A stretch of DNA of 64,000 bases from Luidia sarsii (GCA_949987565.1 OX465111.1:15324549-15388548), one strand, 5' to 3'; positions 12,901-26,285 are shown, numbered from the stretch's first letter. Numbers and translations are program-made. Notes: a model not told the origin generated them from the letters alone.

Positions 12901-13649
12901 CGCCCAATAATCTCCAACATTGATTTTCTGGAAAAAGAATTAAAATAAAAAAAGCAAAAAAAACAATCAATACCATTGAAAAGACAAGGTGACTAAGGGC
13001 TAAGCTGGCTACAATAACAAACAGTCTGGGTCATGGATTATTTAGATTATGGAGACCCACTTGAGTTGACTATAAGGTCCTCAACGAGAAAGGGATTGAA
13101 AAAGAAAACCTTACAAACAGGCCGGAACAATTATCAGGTTTGCTCCTGACCTTAGATTTTTTTTTTTTTTAAGATACATATTTGATCGTTCTGGTTTTCG
13201 CTTAGACACCCAGCCAGGGGGCCTTGAGTTGACCCCAGACACCAGTGGCGTTATCATCGTCCGTCCGTAACCAGTGCTCAAAACTAATGAGGGGTTTGCT
13301 TGCAGCTACGGTGCCTTGCCTTCTGGGCCTGCCACTAGTGTGGGGTGGGCCCTCTATCACCTGCTGATGAGAATTGAGTGCTGCATGTGTGTGTGTGTGC
13401 AGAACATCTGGTGGATTCGGCTCAGTGGGGAAAAAAAGGGGTCCGTTATTGAACGCTGCACACCTCGTTGTGTTTTAATCCTCCATCCACCCTTCCATCT
13501 ATCTATCTGCCCGTACATCTGCGTTGGCTGGGGTGGAGTAGTGGAGGACCGTCATCTGCACCGTTGTTGTCCCGTAGTCCAAGAGAAGAGATGCTGTCTT
13601 TGTCCCGGAATCTCTGAGTTCCACTGTTTTAAGTCGCAAAGGAGTGGGG
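9939..13649. other. Non-coding stretch with LINE remnant
   Basis: The only coding-like trace is the LINE tail listed at 10980-11430. Otherwise it holds AT-rich unique sequence, a G homopolymer at about 12798-12812 and T runs near 11804 and 13159. No exon of the RasGAP family is recognisable. Confidence 0.55.
10980..11430 (-). mobile_element. Degenerate 3' tail of a non-LTR retrotransposon (LINE) ORF2
   Basis: The minus-strand reading frame 11314-11030 ends with CPQCNRYIRTKIGLFSHLRTH-like sequence, a single C2H2 finger. It is preceded by a basic Ser/Lys-rich linker with SGPH upstream of the first Cys. A lone CxxC...IGLxSHxRTH finger at the very end of a reverse transcriptase protein is typical of jockey/CR1-like LINEs in marine invertebrates, as recalled. 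No RT or endonuclease motif remains, and upstream minus-strand frames are broken by stops, so it is a 5'-truncated dead copy. The sequence just beyond the stop includes a short GAAGATGA-rich segment. An unrelated zinc-finger gene fragment is the alternative. Confidence 0.45.
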
Positions 13650-13782
13650 ATGACATTTGTCCTGGAGACAGGGACGGGGTTGGACGGCGACTGCTGGGCG
13701 GATTTGGACGACGACGTCTTTCTGGAGGAAGGCATGGGTTTTGGTGCGTGCGAGAAGACCTTTCTTCCCTCTCCCCTGTGCG
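13650..13782 (+). CDS. Candidate alternative first coding exon
   Basis: An ATG at 13650 (G at -3) opens 44 codons plus 1 nt to an excellent donor, GCG/GTAAGT (GT at 13783-13784). The peptide contains the acidic run ADLDDDVFLEEG and ends TFLPSPLC. The single-nt overhang matches the phase of 28445, so MTFV...SPLC-D-VNPDGVG would be continuous. CpG density rises across 13440-13880, as expected for a promoter-proximal exon. The peptide matches nothing I know. It may instead be an untranslated exon, or belong to a different transcript. Confidence 0.4.
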
Positions 13783-16700
13783 GTAAGTTTTTTTTCTGGA
13801 GGGGGGGGGGCGGGGGGTTTGGTTTTCCATCATCGTCCGTTGTCGGCTCGTCGTCGAAGGCAAAGGGCTCGGGTCATGTGCGTATGTGCGTAGCAGTGTG
13901 AGTTCATCCGATTAGGCAATTTTGACTCCCCTACGGGTGGAAATGTGCGGTGTGTAATGACATAGGGACTGGATGAAATGGGCGGATTCCCGAGATGAAT
14001 AAATATCAGCGCATGTTATCTCACACAGTTTTGTCGTTTGGAATATGTACGTGTTCATCTTTGCCTCCATTTTGTGAAAAAAGCACATATTCCTTGATAA
14101 TAATTTGCCATAAAAGGAGTCAAATCCAGTGGTCATGATTTTTCCCTTGTGTTTGGGTATTACTCAGCACAATTTGCTCTCAGTCAAAATAAATAATTAT
14201 TCTACGAATTCTATGCTAAATGAAGCAAAATCTGAAATGGCACACCTAATATGCCATTTCTTTTTCAAATCTGTCTTTTATTAGGGGATATATTTGATGG
14301 GAAATCATAAATTAAATGTGATTCGATCAATATCGTGTGATGTAGATCACTTGAAATTACTGGTGAGGTCATCTTGAAGCTACATGTACACCAAAATGAT
14401 TGGCTGTTTTAGAATTGTTTGGCTGTGGCTTGGGATTGCCTGTAGTCCCTAGCCAGAGGCTCCTATAGACTTGTGTGTAAACTGAAGCCATAGTCGCTGC
14501 ATTCCGAGTTGCAGACACAGCTGTCTATCTATGGACATATCGTCTTTGATAACTGTAACCATGCTGTAACACTGTATACTGGTATGTGCAGGATTTCCTA
14601 CTTGCCGGACATGGTGATGATAAGCCTGTAGTCTGTATGCCACAATATACTTATCCCTACATGTATAAGCAGTTTTTGAGAAGGACATGCTGTAAGCTGT
14701 GTCACTGGATTTTGACAGCAACTAACAGCCGGCATACATTCAGACATGTATGATTGAAAGCAGGAAAACTTGCATTGTTTAAATGACAGAGCATTTTTGT
14801 AGCATTCAAGGTCAAGATCTTCTTCCGATTTAGGGAACTGCAACAACTCCTCATGACCACAGCTGTACCCATTGCAGCTCATGAGTTGGAGTGGTCTGGT
14901 ACATGTATTGTATTTTCATTCCAAGGTGAATCTGTGGTAGTGATGACTTGCGTGATGAGTTGTAGGCCTACTCATAGGCTGTTTAATAGTGGGAACAGAC
15001 CAGGGTGAATGACTGAATGATACAAGTTCAAGATTCGTTCCTCTCACTGCTTAATCATGAGGTTTTAAGGTTATCAGTTGCCACAGGAATGATGATGACT
15101 GAAGATAAGAGTTGGTAACTGCCTGCCCGCATTGCTACATATTAGATAACTTACTTTGGTAGGATACCAGTGACTCCAGTGAGCTCATTGTGTGATTGTG
15201 ATGGGTGCTATGTTTGTTCAGATGCATGTACATGTACAGTACAATCATGTCTAATGTTGATAGGGATGGTGATATTTCAATGGAAGGTTGCTGGGTATAG
15301 GGGGGTTCGGATGAGAGGTTTGAACTCTGAAACCTCTTGAGATAGCTGAGAGGGATTCCAATAGTGCATGCTGTACAGCAGCTGAGCGACTCCATAAGCA
15401 GATTACTGAGGATTAGTAGCTGTCTCCGGTTGTATGCTAATCCCTGTTAATCTCCTTAAGCCTTGCATGACCTTGTGCATAACCTGCATATAATATGCAG
15501 AAACCTGGACATGTACTATACTAGACATGCCAAAAGTGAAACTCCAGCAAAACAAGTCTACCATTTTTTTTTCTGGATGGAAGAAAATCTGATATTTCCT
15601 TGCAACCTGCAGCTGTCTTTGTAAAATCTAAACTCGCCATGAATCTTGTAGCATTTTGCCTTATATTGACTGTTCAAAAAAATGTATTGACTGTTCAAGA
15701 AAACATTACAAAGGGGCAAACAATCATTGTCAATTTTCATGGTTGCCTTTGGGACTACCCATGCGTGGCCCATTTTGTAGATGGAGAAAGAAATGAAAGA
15801 AATAAGATACTAAATGAAATTCCAGACAGAGACAAAGTGTCTGGGATGGACCAGATTATGATTGGGCTGGGGTTTGTTCATGTAGAGGATACATATTTGG
15901 ACTCGCTTGACGTGCTGTGCTATTTTTTCCCATTCTTGTGATCATTCATGAGGCGTTGAGGAATGGAATTTGGGGATTATCGAATCGAGACACTATTGAG
16001 GAAACATGATGTGAGTGGTCCTGAGGCCCCTAGTAAAGTAGGACGATGTGTTCCATGCGTTCCATGCTGTGTAAAAGTAAACCAACATTTTATGATTTTT
16101 ATCTGAGGCTCATTTTAGCAATCAATCATTTGCATACTTCCACATCTTCTCTCTTACTGAGAGACTGGCTGATTTTGTTTGGATTTTACTTAAAGCCACT
16201 ACACAACATTGGTAAGACTAAGATCGAAAAATAAAAATAGAAATGTTCACATATTTACATGAAACTTCTACAGTTTGAAGATAGTTATAGTTGAAACCTC
16301 TCACTGAAATATCTCTGCCTAAAATGTTGAATTTTGTGAGAAAAGAGTAAAACAAATCGTTTACATCTCATCGAGATCTTAACTATTTTTCGGAGCAGTA
16401 TGGTGTTAAATATAGCATTTTTGCAAAACAAATGAAGCGGTTTTCACGATTTTCTCGAGGCTCGGTCAGCGGATTAAGCTGAAATTTTCTCAGGTGTGCT
16501 ATTTCATGGATAACGTTGGATCAGACAACGTATGGATGCTATTCTTTGACCTCGACCAATGTTGTGTAGGGGCTTAAAGTACAAAATGAGGCAGTTGTAT
16601 AAGTGTTGTTAGAAAGTTGCCAGATTTCTCTCTTTATGTAAGACTGTGTTTTCAGAGCCCTGTGTTGACTTAACACTGGAAGGGCTTTCTTTCAACCTGT

Positions 16701-17059
16701 GGAGCTGCACACCTCCGCTGAATACGGGTGTGTGCTTTTTGAGGGGGGAGAGGTGGGCTGGGAGGGTATCTTTCACACTAGGTTGGGCCTGACACCTGGC
16801 ACCAAATTACAAAAGTGCAGCGTAGGGTTCAACCGTAACGCATTTACAATGTGCAGATGATAGAGCAAGTGTTTTCTTTAAGGGGGAGGGGGACAGGGCT
16901 GACATGCACCTGGATTTGATTGCCAGCACCAAATGCAACCATTTGTACTGATTTGGGTTTCATTTGTGATTTGGATTTCTCAACATCATGAGAGCGGGAT
17001 AAAGGGTTCTTGTTGGGTTCTTGTTTTGCAGTTTTGACTTAAATGATAAGATGCAAGCA

Positions 17060-17262
17060 GTTAATATGCCAAAATGTTGCAAACTGCTTACTGACTAAAA
17101 ATAATAACCAAAAAGGGAATATCAAAAAATATGAGGGCCTAATGTTTCAATCCTAGCAGGACCTTTCTGAAAGGGAGAATGCCTTTCAGAAAGGTCCTTT
17201 GAAAAAGCCTTTGAGAAAGGTCCTGCTAGGATCAAAATGTTGGGCCCTCCTAATTTTTTTAA
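17060..17262. repeat. Near-complete inverted-repeat element family 1 copy
   Basis: It starts with AAAATGTTGCAAACTGCTTA. GAGGGCCTAATGTTTCAATC followed by CTAGCAGGACCTTTCTGAAA is mirrored by CTTTGAGAAAGGTCCTGCTA followed by GGATCAAAATGTTGGGCCCT. The two halves are reverse complements of each other around about 17185, so the element can fold into a long hairpin. This is the clearest reference copy in the window. Confidence 0.8.
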
Positions 17263-20200
17263 TTAAAAATAAAATGATTAGAAAAGACCCCACTATTTAT
17301 TTCATTTCAGAAGTTCATAATTATCAGTTTCAGTTTCCTGCAGTGTGGAATACTGAGCAATGTTCATACAAGCCACAGCACATTGTTTGCCCTTGTGCAA
17401 TTGAAATGACGGATGCTGATTGCTGACATACTCACATGTACGTAATATTCACACATGTATACATACATACAGTGTACATACATAACATTCATGATTTGTT
17501 TTCTTTAAAGTGGCAACAAATTGGCAACTCTTTTTTGAGTGTAACAAATGCCTTCAAATCAGCATCACTTCATTGTGTTAACCTCACAGACACAGAACCC
17601 TGCATCACAGGAATACTTTTACACTGCCCATTAAAAGACGGGTGAACATAATTTCGAAAGATGTGACTAACTGTCTGAGCTGTATTTTCACAATGCGTCT
17701 TTTCTGCTGCTTGGATGAATTCAATAGTTTGTGAAAATGCCAGTGGTTTGTTAACCCTGTCGCCCAGATTCAAAGTTTCAACAAGCATGCGGAAGTCACA
17801 GCTCAGGAATTCACACTCTTTCAACTTTTGAGATAGCGCCGCAAATGTTTTGAGTCAGCTGTCTGACCTTCAAGGGTGGGAATATTTCCGATGTTTAGTG
17901 GCTTTTTCGGGTCCCTTTGTTAGTCTTCTTGGGAAAAACAGCCAAAAAAATAAAGAAGCGGAAATGAAAAGTTAAGGTTTAGCGGTGTCGGTATTTTTCT
18001 TTTTCCAGCAAGTCCTGCTGAGCGGAAGAGCTGTTAAGTTAGTGGCACTGTGTACATGTACTTTTGCGCTTACAGTTTCAACGTTTGTCCTTTACGGTTG
18101 AGAAAATTCAAAATTAAATCCTTTCCGACTCATTTCGTACCTCGGGAAAATGTCTGTGAGAGGAGTGGAGAGTCATGCATGCATGGTTTTGGCAACAAAC
18201 CTCCCCTCCCGTCCCTCAAAAATAGAAGAAAAAAAGCGGAAATATTTATTCATAAAAGAAAATATTTTGGCATCTTCCCTAACAATGACCAAAATATTTC
18301 ATCCATGACTTTTAAGTTGAAAGCATGGTGGTGCTAGAAAGTTGCCTGCTCTTCATCTTTCAAATCTGGATTTGCTTGTCATTTTGGTTTGGTTTTCTTT
18401 GGGGGTTCTGTGTTGTTTTCGGTAATGAAACAACTGCCACTAAACACCAGATCTAATGTGTGGGAAACAAATGGGAAAATAGTGCAGTCACTGCAGTGCC
18501 ACAAATTAATCACTACAAATTGCATCCACAATCGCAGTCTGGTACTTTGAATGGTTAAGCAGTTTTAGCTTAAAGTTTCAAATTCAGTTTGGGACAGATG
18601 TGTTGATAGAGAGATGAGTTATCAATTAAGTGCCTTCATGACTTGAATAAGTGTCCATGACTGGCCTAGGGGAAGAGAAAGAGAGAGAGAGAAAGAGTGG
18701 ATTTTCTTGGGGTTGTATTTCAAGCAAGAGAAAGGGGCACAATGGAGATCTGTTTCTCCAGTTCTGCCGCCGATTTCAAGAAAAGTTGCCTAAGTTATGC
18801 AACTTGCAAAAAGCAAATATTGCATGAGTCTTGCACCAGAACAACTCTTTTCAGCAATATTTAGCAAAGTCAGCAAAATGTTGCCTACAGAACATTTGAA
18901 GTTTCGTGAAATTGGCAGCTGGGGCCTCAGGAAAAAAAGTTGATCGAATGATCGAATGGGAGAGAGTTTGAGTTTGCACAGATGAGTTTCCTTCACATGG
19001 GATCCTGACATCCTGTGTTATTCCAAGCTGATCCAACCACCGCCTTAGGTTTCCACCTCCCTTCAGGGCCCGGAATCCATGGAATCAGTCACGGTTTATT
19101 CCTTGCTGAAGGCACCGCGTTTCACTTGCAGCAATTCGGGTCAAGAAAATCTGCACACCTCCTTCCCAATAAGCAGAGAGGTTCTTAGTTTGAAGCGAAC
19201 CTACATCAAAAGCAGACGCTGTTATGGTCCACTCTAATCACTCAGCAGAGAACTGTTTGCTATCACTAATGTTAGCATTTGTAGCTGAAGTAGTACATGT
19301 ACAAAGTAATACAAACATTATGCACATTGTTTGCTTGCAAGAATGGCTTAGAAGTACGCAAATCCTAAAAAGTTCTGAAGTAGACCTCTGTCCAGTCAAG
19401 GGCAGTAAGAAGGGCCCTGACTTTAAGAAAAGTTCCGCCTTTGAGTAACATCAAGACCTTTGTGACTTGTTAAGATGTGATGGATTGCTTGAAATTGTCT
19501 GTGGGCACCTGTGAACATACTGCAAGGACATTACCCATGGTGATGACTATGATATACATGTACGTATTCAGATGGAAAAGATATGGAGGGAGGTGGGATG
19601 GGGGAGGGGGTTTGTGGTGCAGAAAACATGACTGTGACTCATCCCATTGCAATTCAGGGCAGACTATGAAGTAGGTTTCTAGGGTGGCCATGTAAGAGGG
19701 TTTCTTGGCGTTTTGGTTGTGGAAACTGGGGGGGGGGACCTCAGGTTACCGGTGATGCAGGTGAACCATGCAGGGTCTTTTCTCCACCGTTGGAGTTTGA
19801 GTTTGCGGAGCAATTACAGAATGTGTACTTAACAAGGTACCTCTGCAACGCCCTCCTTCTTCCCCCGCAGCCCCGCACTCCCTGCCCGTTTCAGGAGGCA
19901 CCTGTCTAGCTCATCAGCCCAACCAAAAGAGTCGAGCAGAGGAGGGAAATTCATGCAATTACTGTCCAGCATTTCAGCTGGGTGCATAATGTTATCCCAA
20001 CCCCCTAGTGGCAAGAGACTGTATCAGATTCAGGGCTTGTTATGATTAAGCGGTAGCGCCCCCAGAAAATTAAGGTCCACATGCAAGGCTAGGTCTTCCC
20101 TCAATATGAATCCAGAATCAGTTGCTTATTAACCAATTTCCTGACAGTGTTCAATTTGCATACAGAAATACAAAATGACATTGATAGAGTGCAATGACGG

Positions 20201-22885
20201 TTTGTCCAACTTCATGTTTGTACTGAAATTCACTTTTTGTTGGTAGTGGTAATTTTGGGTTTCAGAAAGAGTAAGGGTAAAATTAATAAGTATTCCAACT
20301 CCAAATAGTTCCTTTTCAGTCCAACTGAAAACAAATATGTGATCATCAATTATCTTCAAAGTGTCAAATTTGCAATACACCCCCCCCCCCAAAAAAAAGA
20401 ATAATGAAAATTTCAGAACAAAAGCCAAGTATGGTCGTTTGTAAGGCCAATTTTTGAAAGTGATAGATGGTGCAGATGTACGAGGCAATAACTGGCAGGA
20501 ATTCCCACAAGACTGTTGATGAGAAACAGAAGAGGGAAGCACTGCTGGCTTCAGTGCGGGATGGGGGGGGGGGAAGAGGGGCCATTCATCATGAAGATGA
20601 GCAGTTGATGGGAGTAATCAAGGAGTAGCTGGCACAGGGGCAGATTGGGCCTGTAATCTGGAATGATGGATCACATGGATATTTTCTCAGAGCATTTTTT
20701 TTTCTGTAGAGTTGATCAGATTTAGACTGGGGAACTACAGTGACCTTTAGACTGGGGAGCCTGTCTAAAGACCTAGGCCCTTTTCCAAGACCCGGCTTAG
20801 GCTTCGGCTCCGGCTTCGTCTCAGTTATCCAAAAACTGAGCACATGTTGAAGTTCTTTGTTGAAGTTGAAGCTTTGGATTCCTTTTTAAAAAGCAGTAAA
20901 ACATTCAAAAATGATGCCAAAGGCTTCCTGTATTCAGGCCTTGTATTTGAAATGGATGAAAAAAACTAGAGACAAAGCCGGAGCCTGAGCCTTAGCCATG
21001 TTTTGGAAAATGGCCCTGGAAATTCATCGGTATATGGCTCTATGTTTTTTTTTCATTTATTGTCTGTAGAATGTTGGTTTGCAACACAGAACGCTAGGTT
21101 TACATTTACTTGACATGTAAGTGATTATTGAGCACTCCTGGACTTAGTCTCATACCAAGATTAGGATAAACCAGGATTAAGCCTCTCAAATACCAGATTT
21201 TCTCGGCTTCAGATCAAGGGAAACAGTTAACCACCAATTTGACCGATGTGCGGGTTAATCTCAGATCAACCCTCTCAAATCACCGATTCTTACAAAGTGT
21301 GCGTGCCGACCACATGTTTCATAATAAGGTGAAAAGGTTGTTTTTCCTGTCAGAGGGCAGTGGACATTGCCTGGGGGCATTTCCACCGTGTCATCTGGGT
21401 CAGGTCCCATGGCACTGACTTCTGAGGGTTTTTTTCCTGCTGGCCTGGGAGTGGGAAGGGGGGTTTGAACAAATCCACGCCCCTGTGTTCTTGGCAACTG
21501 CGCTGTTTGTACAGAAAGTCCCCAGTCAGCTGAGTGCATGGTCTCTGGCCAAGACAGTGTGATGTTCTATCATTATTGGACTTGCAAGTCACTCAGGCTA
21601 GAGGGCGCTGTTTATCGGCCCGTAGAATGGACAGCTCTCACATGCTGAGGGTGACTGGGGGCAGTTTGTTGGTGAACAATGGCCCATTGCATGGATCAAA
21701 GCATCGGGTCCCCATTTCCTCAGATTTTGTGTCATTTCTTTTAATATTACTTTTAAGATTTTGAAGGTCTTCAAGTAAAACCCAAAGTCGCATCTGAGCT
21801 GACCCGTACACACACTGTGCCAGACTTGAGATGAATGACAATCAACAACAGCAATAAGTGCCAATCCCAGCTGAATGGAATGATTAATTTTCTTGTTTTT
21901 CACCCAGTCTTTCAAAAACTGGGGGTCAATACTGATACATGTAGATACAAATTACTGTAATTGATTTAAAGGGGGTCTGCTCCTGCCCCAATTAGCCAGA
22001 TGGGAGTTGGTCTTGAAGGTTTTGGAGAGAGACAGGGGAGGATGGAGAGAGAGAAAGAGAAACGAAAAGAAGAGAACAGCTTTCCGGTTAACCTCCAGAT
22101 CACAATCCGTAAATCCGTAATCCAATTAAAAGGCCGTACAGCATGCCAGCCTGGCAGGACTCAGGACTTTGAAACAAGGGGGAAGAATCAATGAGACAAC
22201 ATTAATAGCCGTGGATGTCAGTCTCCTTGGCACCACTTAGGAACAGTAATAGCTTTAACACTGGACAGGGTGTGTCGTCCCCGGTGCCCCGCGTTATTTC
22301 ATTACGTGGCAATGGAGCACACACACACAGGGACCAGTATCTGGTCCCAGTCTCAGCACTATTGCTGTGCCGACAGTCGATCGCCAGTGTCTTATGCACT
22401 GTAATCAATACAGTGAGCGTGCGGCCGTCGAGACACGCAGCCGCAATTGCCACGGCTTATTATGTATTCCGCTATTAGTCGATTAGGACCGTATTGATTC
22501 GATTTGCTGCAGTAAATTGCAGTTTGATTTCAAACTGGTCACGGTATGGTCGTCATCATAGGCTGCTCACAGTAGACCAGTGCCAGCTAGCGCCGCTGAT
22601 GTTTAAAGACAATCAAATTTGCGCGTGTATAATTAATACACTAAGGCTCCAACAGTCACTTTAATTAGTTTTTGTTGGAGACGTTCTGCGCTAACTCACT
22701 TAAGGCTGAATTGTGGTTTTTTAATGAAGTTTCAATAACTCATAGTCAGACATACGTGTACATGTGCTTCTCTGTCCAAAATAGACACACTAGCAAGTGA
22801 TGTGTGTATGATATACTTTATGTTATGAACACATGGTCAGGAACTGTATGAGGGCCTATAGAACCACACTGTAGTGTTAGGAACT

Positions 22886-22935
22886 TGAGGGACTGATGTT
22901 TCAATCCTAGCGGGACCTAGACCTCAAAGGCAGAA
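22886..22935. repeat. Partial inverted-repeat element family 1 copy
   Basis: It contains GAGGGACTGATGTTTCAATC, then CTAGCGGGACCTAGACCTCA and AAGGCAGAATGAGA, matching one arm of the family; the other arm is missing. Confidence 0.6.
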
Positions 22936-24610
22936 TGAGATTTGCATTTTGTTCAATTAAGTCAGCGAGCAGTTAGTTTACAACCTTTTGTATATGTATT
23001 GCTCCCGGTTAGGAACTACACATATATTTCTATTCATTTTCTGTATCCACGAACACGCGTCCCGTCTGAAATACTGCAGGGCATCCATGTTTTCTGTCAA
23101 GGGGATGCGGGGGAGTCCTTTAATTGGATTTGCCAAACTTTCCCCTTCCCCTAATCCTATTTTCCCTCAGCTTCAGTGACAAAATAAAAGAAGAAGAGAA
23201 AGGTCTGCTCTCTCAGGACTCTTTTATCAGTCGCGTTTTTTAAATCTTCTGAGGAACGGGGATGCATTTAGTCTCTGATTTTATGGGGAGAAGCATAAGG
23301 AGGGGACACTAATTAATCGTATCTCTCATAGGATGTCTGGATTCATCAGTGTCAGCCACTTCCTGTTTTGGAGCTTGTTTTTTCGCTCTCTCAAAGTGTT
23401 GGCACTAATTATCCTGAAAAGACGGGTCACGGGGTTTGACGTGGAATCGGCCTGACAGATGGTCATAGTCGTGGTGGCTGGTTATGGAAAGGAGGGAAGG
23501 GGGTGTGGGTCCCCTAGTCTGTCCCTATCTGCCTCCTGCAATTAACTTGTCCAGTTGCTGAGCCCTCCTGTCCCCTCATCATCGGACCGTCGAGAGATTT
23601 GGGGCCGTAAAACGGAGGAAGATAGTACATACAAGGGTGGGGGGGGGGCAGGGGGATAGATAGATGGATGTTAAATGGACCCTACTAGTAAATTTCACAG
23701 ATACCTGTCATTGGGATCCTCAGGGAGAAACAAATCAATTACGATGTCCATGCCTCCTAATCTTCCATGTATAAATTCAAAACATAATTTGGTTTTTTAA
23801 AACTGAAAATAAACCTTCATCATTGTCCTCATTATAAATGCAAATAATTTTTTGGGGTAATTATCTGCTACCTGAATAGTCTATTATACCAACATACAGA
23901 TGTAAATGTATGGGTATTGTCCACAACAATAGTAATTGTTGATGGCTGCACCATCTGTAAAACATATCAATTTCTCTATTATTTACATATTTGCAGTCCA
24001 CATGCTGACAAAATGATTTCACACCCTCAGTTACAGAGGAGAAATCCCCAGAACAGATCCTGAAAAAAGATAAATTTCTATGCACCGCTTTTTTTTCTGA
24101 TCGATAGAGGGCGTCCTCTTTTTTCTTCTTCAACAAAATGCTGTTGTATCGGCCAGGTTGGGTGTGTCCCTTTCATTGTATTGTGAAAATTCATTATGGA
24201 ATTTCTCCCTCTGGGCTGTGAGCGCTGCCCCTATTGTGTGAAAGCAAAAGGACCTTGGGAACAGGTACTGTACATGTACGCCAATAGGTGATGTAGCACA
24301 GTAGTGCAGGCTACCCACACTCATTCATGGCTTTTTTTTTACGGGGTTTCTGTTGCCATGGAAATGGAACGGCCAATCGAATTAGGAGATGCCTTCTGCA
24401 TGATGTCATCGCATGGGAGACTGTGCAGGCACGTATTGCGTGCACTCACACAGACACGCATGTCAAACACGAGACTGGTATGCCTTCACAGGTGGACCAG
24501 GGGATAAATTATCATAAGTAGACAATTTCCGCAGAAAGCTGCATAAATTGTCAAGCACGTTAAAATGCATTGCTTTAATGACTTTTATGATAATGAAATG
24601 CTGGAACACC

Positions 24611-24636
24611 CGGGGGGGGGGGGGGGGGTGGGGGGC
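24611..24636 (+). repeat. Poly-G tract
   Basis: There are 17 consecutive G, a T, then six more G. G-homopolymers of nine or more recur on the + strand here (for example 6781, 12798, 13800, 23639, 47524). The tract could form a G-quadruplex and is prone to length error in sequencing. Confidence 0.8.
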
Positions 24637-24899
24637 AGTCGGCGAGTGAAAGTGATTCTGTGACTTCATTATTGGGTCTTACTATCATTATGCAAATAAG
24701 GAGGATTATCCGGAGAAAGTATGCAAACATTGTAATCCCTTGGAGGTTTTGGTCCTGTGTCTGAGGGAGTTAGTTTTGAAATGTGTGATCGATTGACGGT
24801 CCTCCCCTCCCTCAAAAACAAAAAGAAAATTAGAATTAACGATGCGGGTGCTCGTTAATGCCAAACTGATTAAATAGAGCCACAGATAATTAGGAACGA

Positions 24900-25917
24900 G
24901 GGGGAGCGCGATGAAGACTGATGGCGTAGGCCGATTGGAATGTAGCGGACCTGCCCACAGTGACTGGAATATTGGTTTGCCTTTTGTGTTTTCCAGTCCA
25001 TGTTGGATGGCTGTGATTGGCCAGGCAGAAGCCACTCTCTCATCCCCCCACTCCTCCTCTCCTCACTCCCATCTCTTCTCCTCTCCTCCCACGGTGTGAC
25101 ACCCAGCCCGGCAGGCCAAAGATCCCTTGTCCCAATTTTTAATGAGCGGATGGCGGCATAGGGGGTAGAGAGAGAGAGAGGGGGAATGGAGACGTTACAG
25201 CAGGTAGCTCCCCTGTGGTTGGCTCCTTTTGCCCAGGACACACCCACCGTCCGTCCAGAGTCTCGTGGTGAAGACACGCACTCACTGCTCCACCCTGCAA
25301 TGAGATGAACGGAGAATCCCCCACCACCACCTCCATGCGTCTACAAGAGAGGGGAGTTTCCCACACACGCTGTATCGCTTGTCTCTTTGTTGATGGTTTT
25401 TTTTTTTGCTATTTGAGGGTTGCTGTACACGTCCGTGCACACTCACAAAAGACCCGGCTTGTAATTGTCCGGGCTCTCGGCAAGCGCGCAGACCGTCCTG
25501 GGCAGGCTTGCGCCGGTCGTCATATCACGCCGCGCGGTTCGACGGAGGAGCACCGATTTGTTATTGACGTTCCTGATGCGAGTTTTTTTTTATTGCGATC
25601 ACAGCGACTGACAACAACCAAACGGATTACTTCTGCCCAATTTCTCCGCCTCTGTTTTTGGTCGTACTATTGTAATCAGGATGATCCTGCTGCTGAGAAG
25701 AAGTCACTTTCTAATGTGATTTGGGGTTTTTTTTGGGGGTGGGTGGGGGCGAGAATCTGTTCTTGTCGCTGGTGTTAATAAAAGGGATGTTGACGGCCCT
25801 GGGTGATCTGTCAGGAGGTCAGCATGACTTGATGTGAATCATCTCATCGCACGAATCTCGGAGCGTCCGTCCGTTCGGAGTTCGCCTATCTCCATCGTTA
25901 GTGTCGTCGCCGTTGCC
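24900..25917 (+). promoter_or_regulatory. CpG-dense region, likely promoter and 5' UTR of the main first exon
   Basis: CpG dinucleotides are frequent (for example TCCGGGCTCTCGGCAAGCGC at about 25468 and CGCGCGGTTCGACGG at about 25531), contrasting with both sides. ATTGG/CCAAT-type words occur near 24932 and 25015. I see no TATA box at a convincing distance. In-frame stops precede the ATG at 25918 (for example TGA at 25825-25827), and short upstream ATGs are present. The transcription start cannot be placed from sequence alone. Confidence 0.4.
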
Positions 25918-26029
25918 ATGAATTATTTTCACTCCGGCATGTGGGGGAGTGCCTTCCAGATTCTGGCCGGCATCTACGGGATCCAGCTACGCAGCAATGC
26001 GCCCAAAATAAAGAACAGCGAGCATCAAG
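25918..26029 (+). CDS. DAB2IP/SYNGAP1/RASAL2-like: First coding exon of the RasGAP gene (main model)
   Basis: The ATG at 25918 (GCCATGA context, G at -3) is the first in-frame ATG after a stop at 25825. It gives 37 codons plus 1 nt, starting MNYFHSGMWGSAFQILAGIY and ending NSEHQ, up to a donor AAG/GTAGGC (GT at 26030-26031). The one-base overhang fits exon 28445 exactly, making a GAC (Asp) junction codon. The N-termini of this family vary between paralogues and isoforms, so lack of similarity here is expected. The peptide has a mildly hydrophobic centre but no clear signal peptide. Placement in a CpG-dense stretch supports a promoter-proximal exon. Confidence 0.65.
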
Positions 26030-26057
26030 GTAGGCTCCGAAATCAGCGGCTAAAGGA

Positions 26058-26285
26058 AAATAAATTATCGTGATCTGCAAAAGATACTAGACATCATTTC
26101 CTGCCTGTGCTGCCCATAGAAATTATAACAATTCTTTTTAGTCATAACAGCAGAAATAATGTCCGAAGCATTCAATTGGCGAAAAAGAAATCATAGTGAT
26201 CTGCACAGATACTCTATACATCATTTCCTGCCTATGCTGCAAATATAAATTATAATGATTCTTTTTAGTCATAACAGCAGAAACC
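26058..26285 (+). repeat. Two-copy tandem duplication, period 126 bp
   Basis: TGATCTGCA...GATACT, CATCATTTCCTGCCT and TTTTTAGTCATAACAGCAGA occur twice at an offset of 126 bp (for example 26071 and 26197). The copies differ at several positions. The first starts within about 30 bp of the exon 1 donor. Confidence 0.85.

Larger units (their letters stand above)
13783..25917. other. Non-coding stretch upstream of the main first exon
   Basis: No gene is recognised. Contents include inverted-repeat element copies (17060-17262, 22886-22935), a half copy of the GGCTATGGCTTCA family near 14453-14495, GA-rich tracts near 18673-18700 and 22025-22075, G homopolymers near 23640 and 24612-24628, and a CpG-rich interval about 22270-22450. 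From about 24900 onward CpG content rises toward the exon at 25918. Confidence 0.55.

Noticed and set aside
25305..25778. 157-codon plus-strand frame upstream of the first exon
   Set aside because: It contains poly-Phe from a T run and is not in phase with exon 1. It is more likely GC-rich 5' UTR or promoter sequence than a gene, though it could include upstream ORFs.
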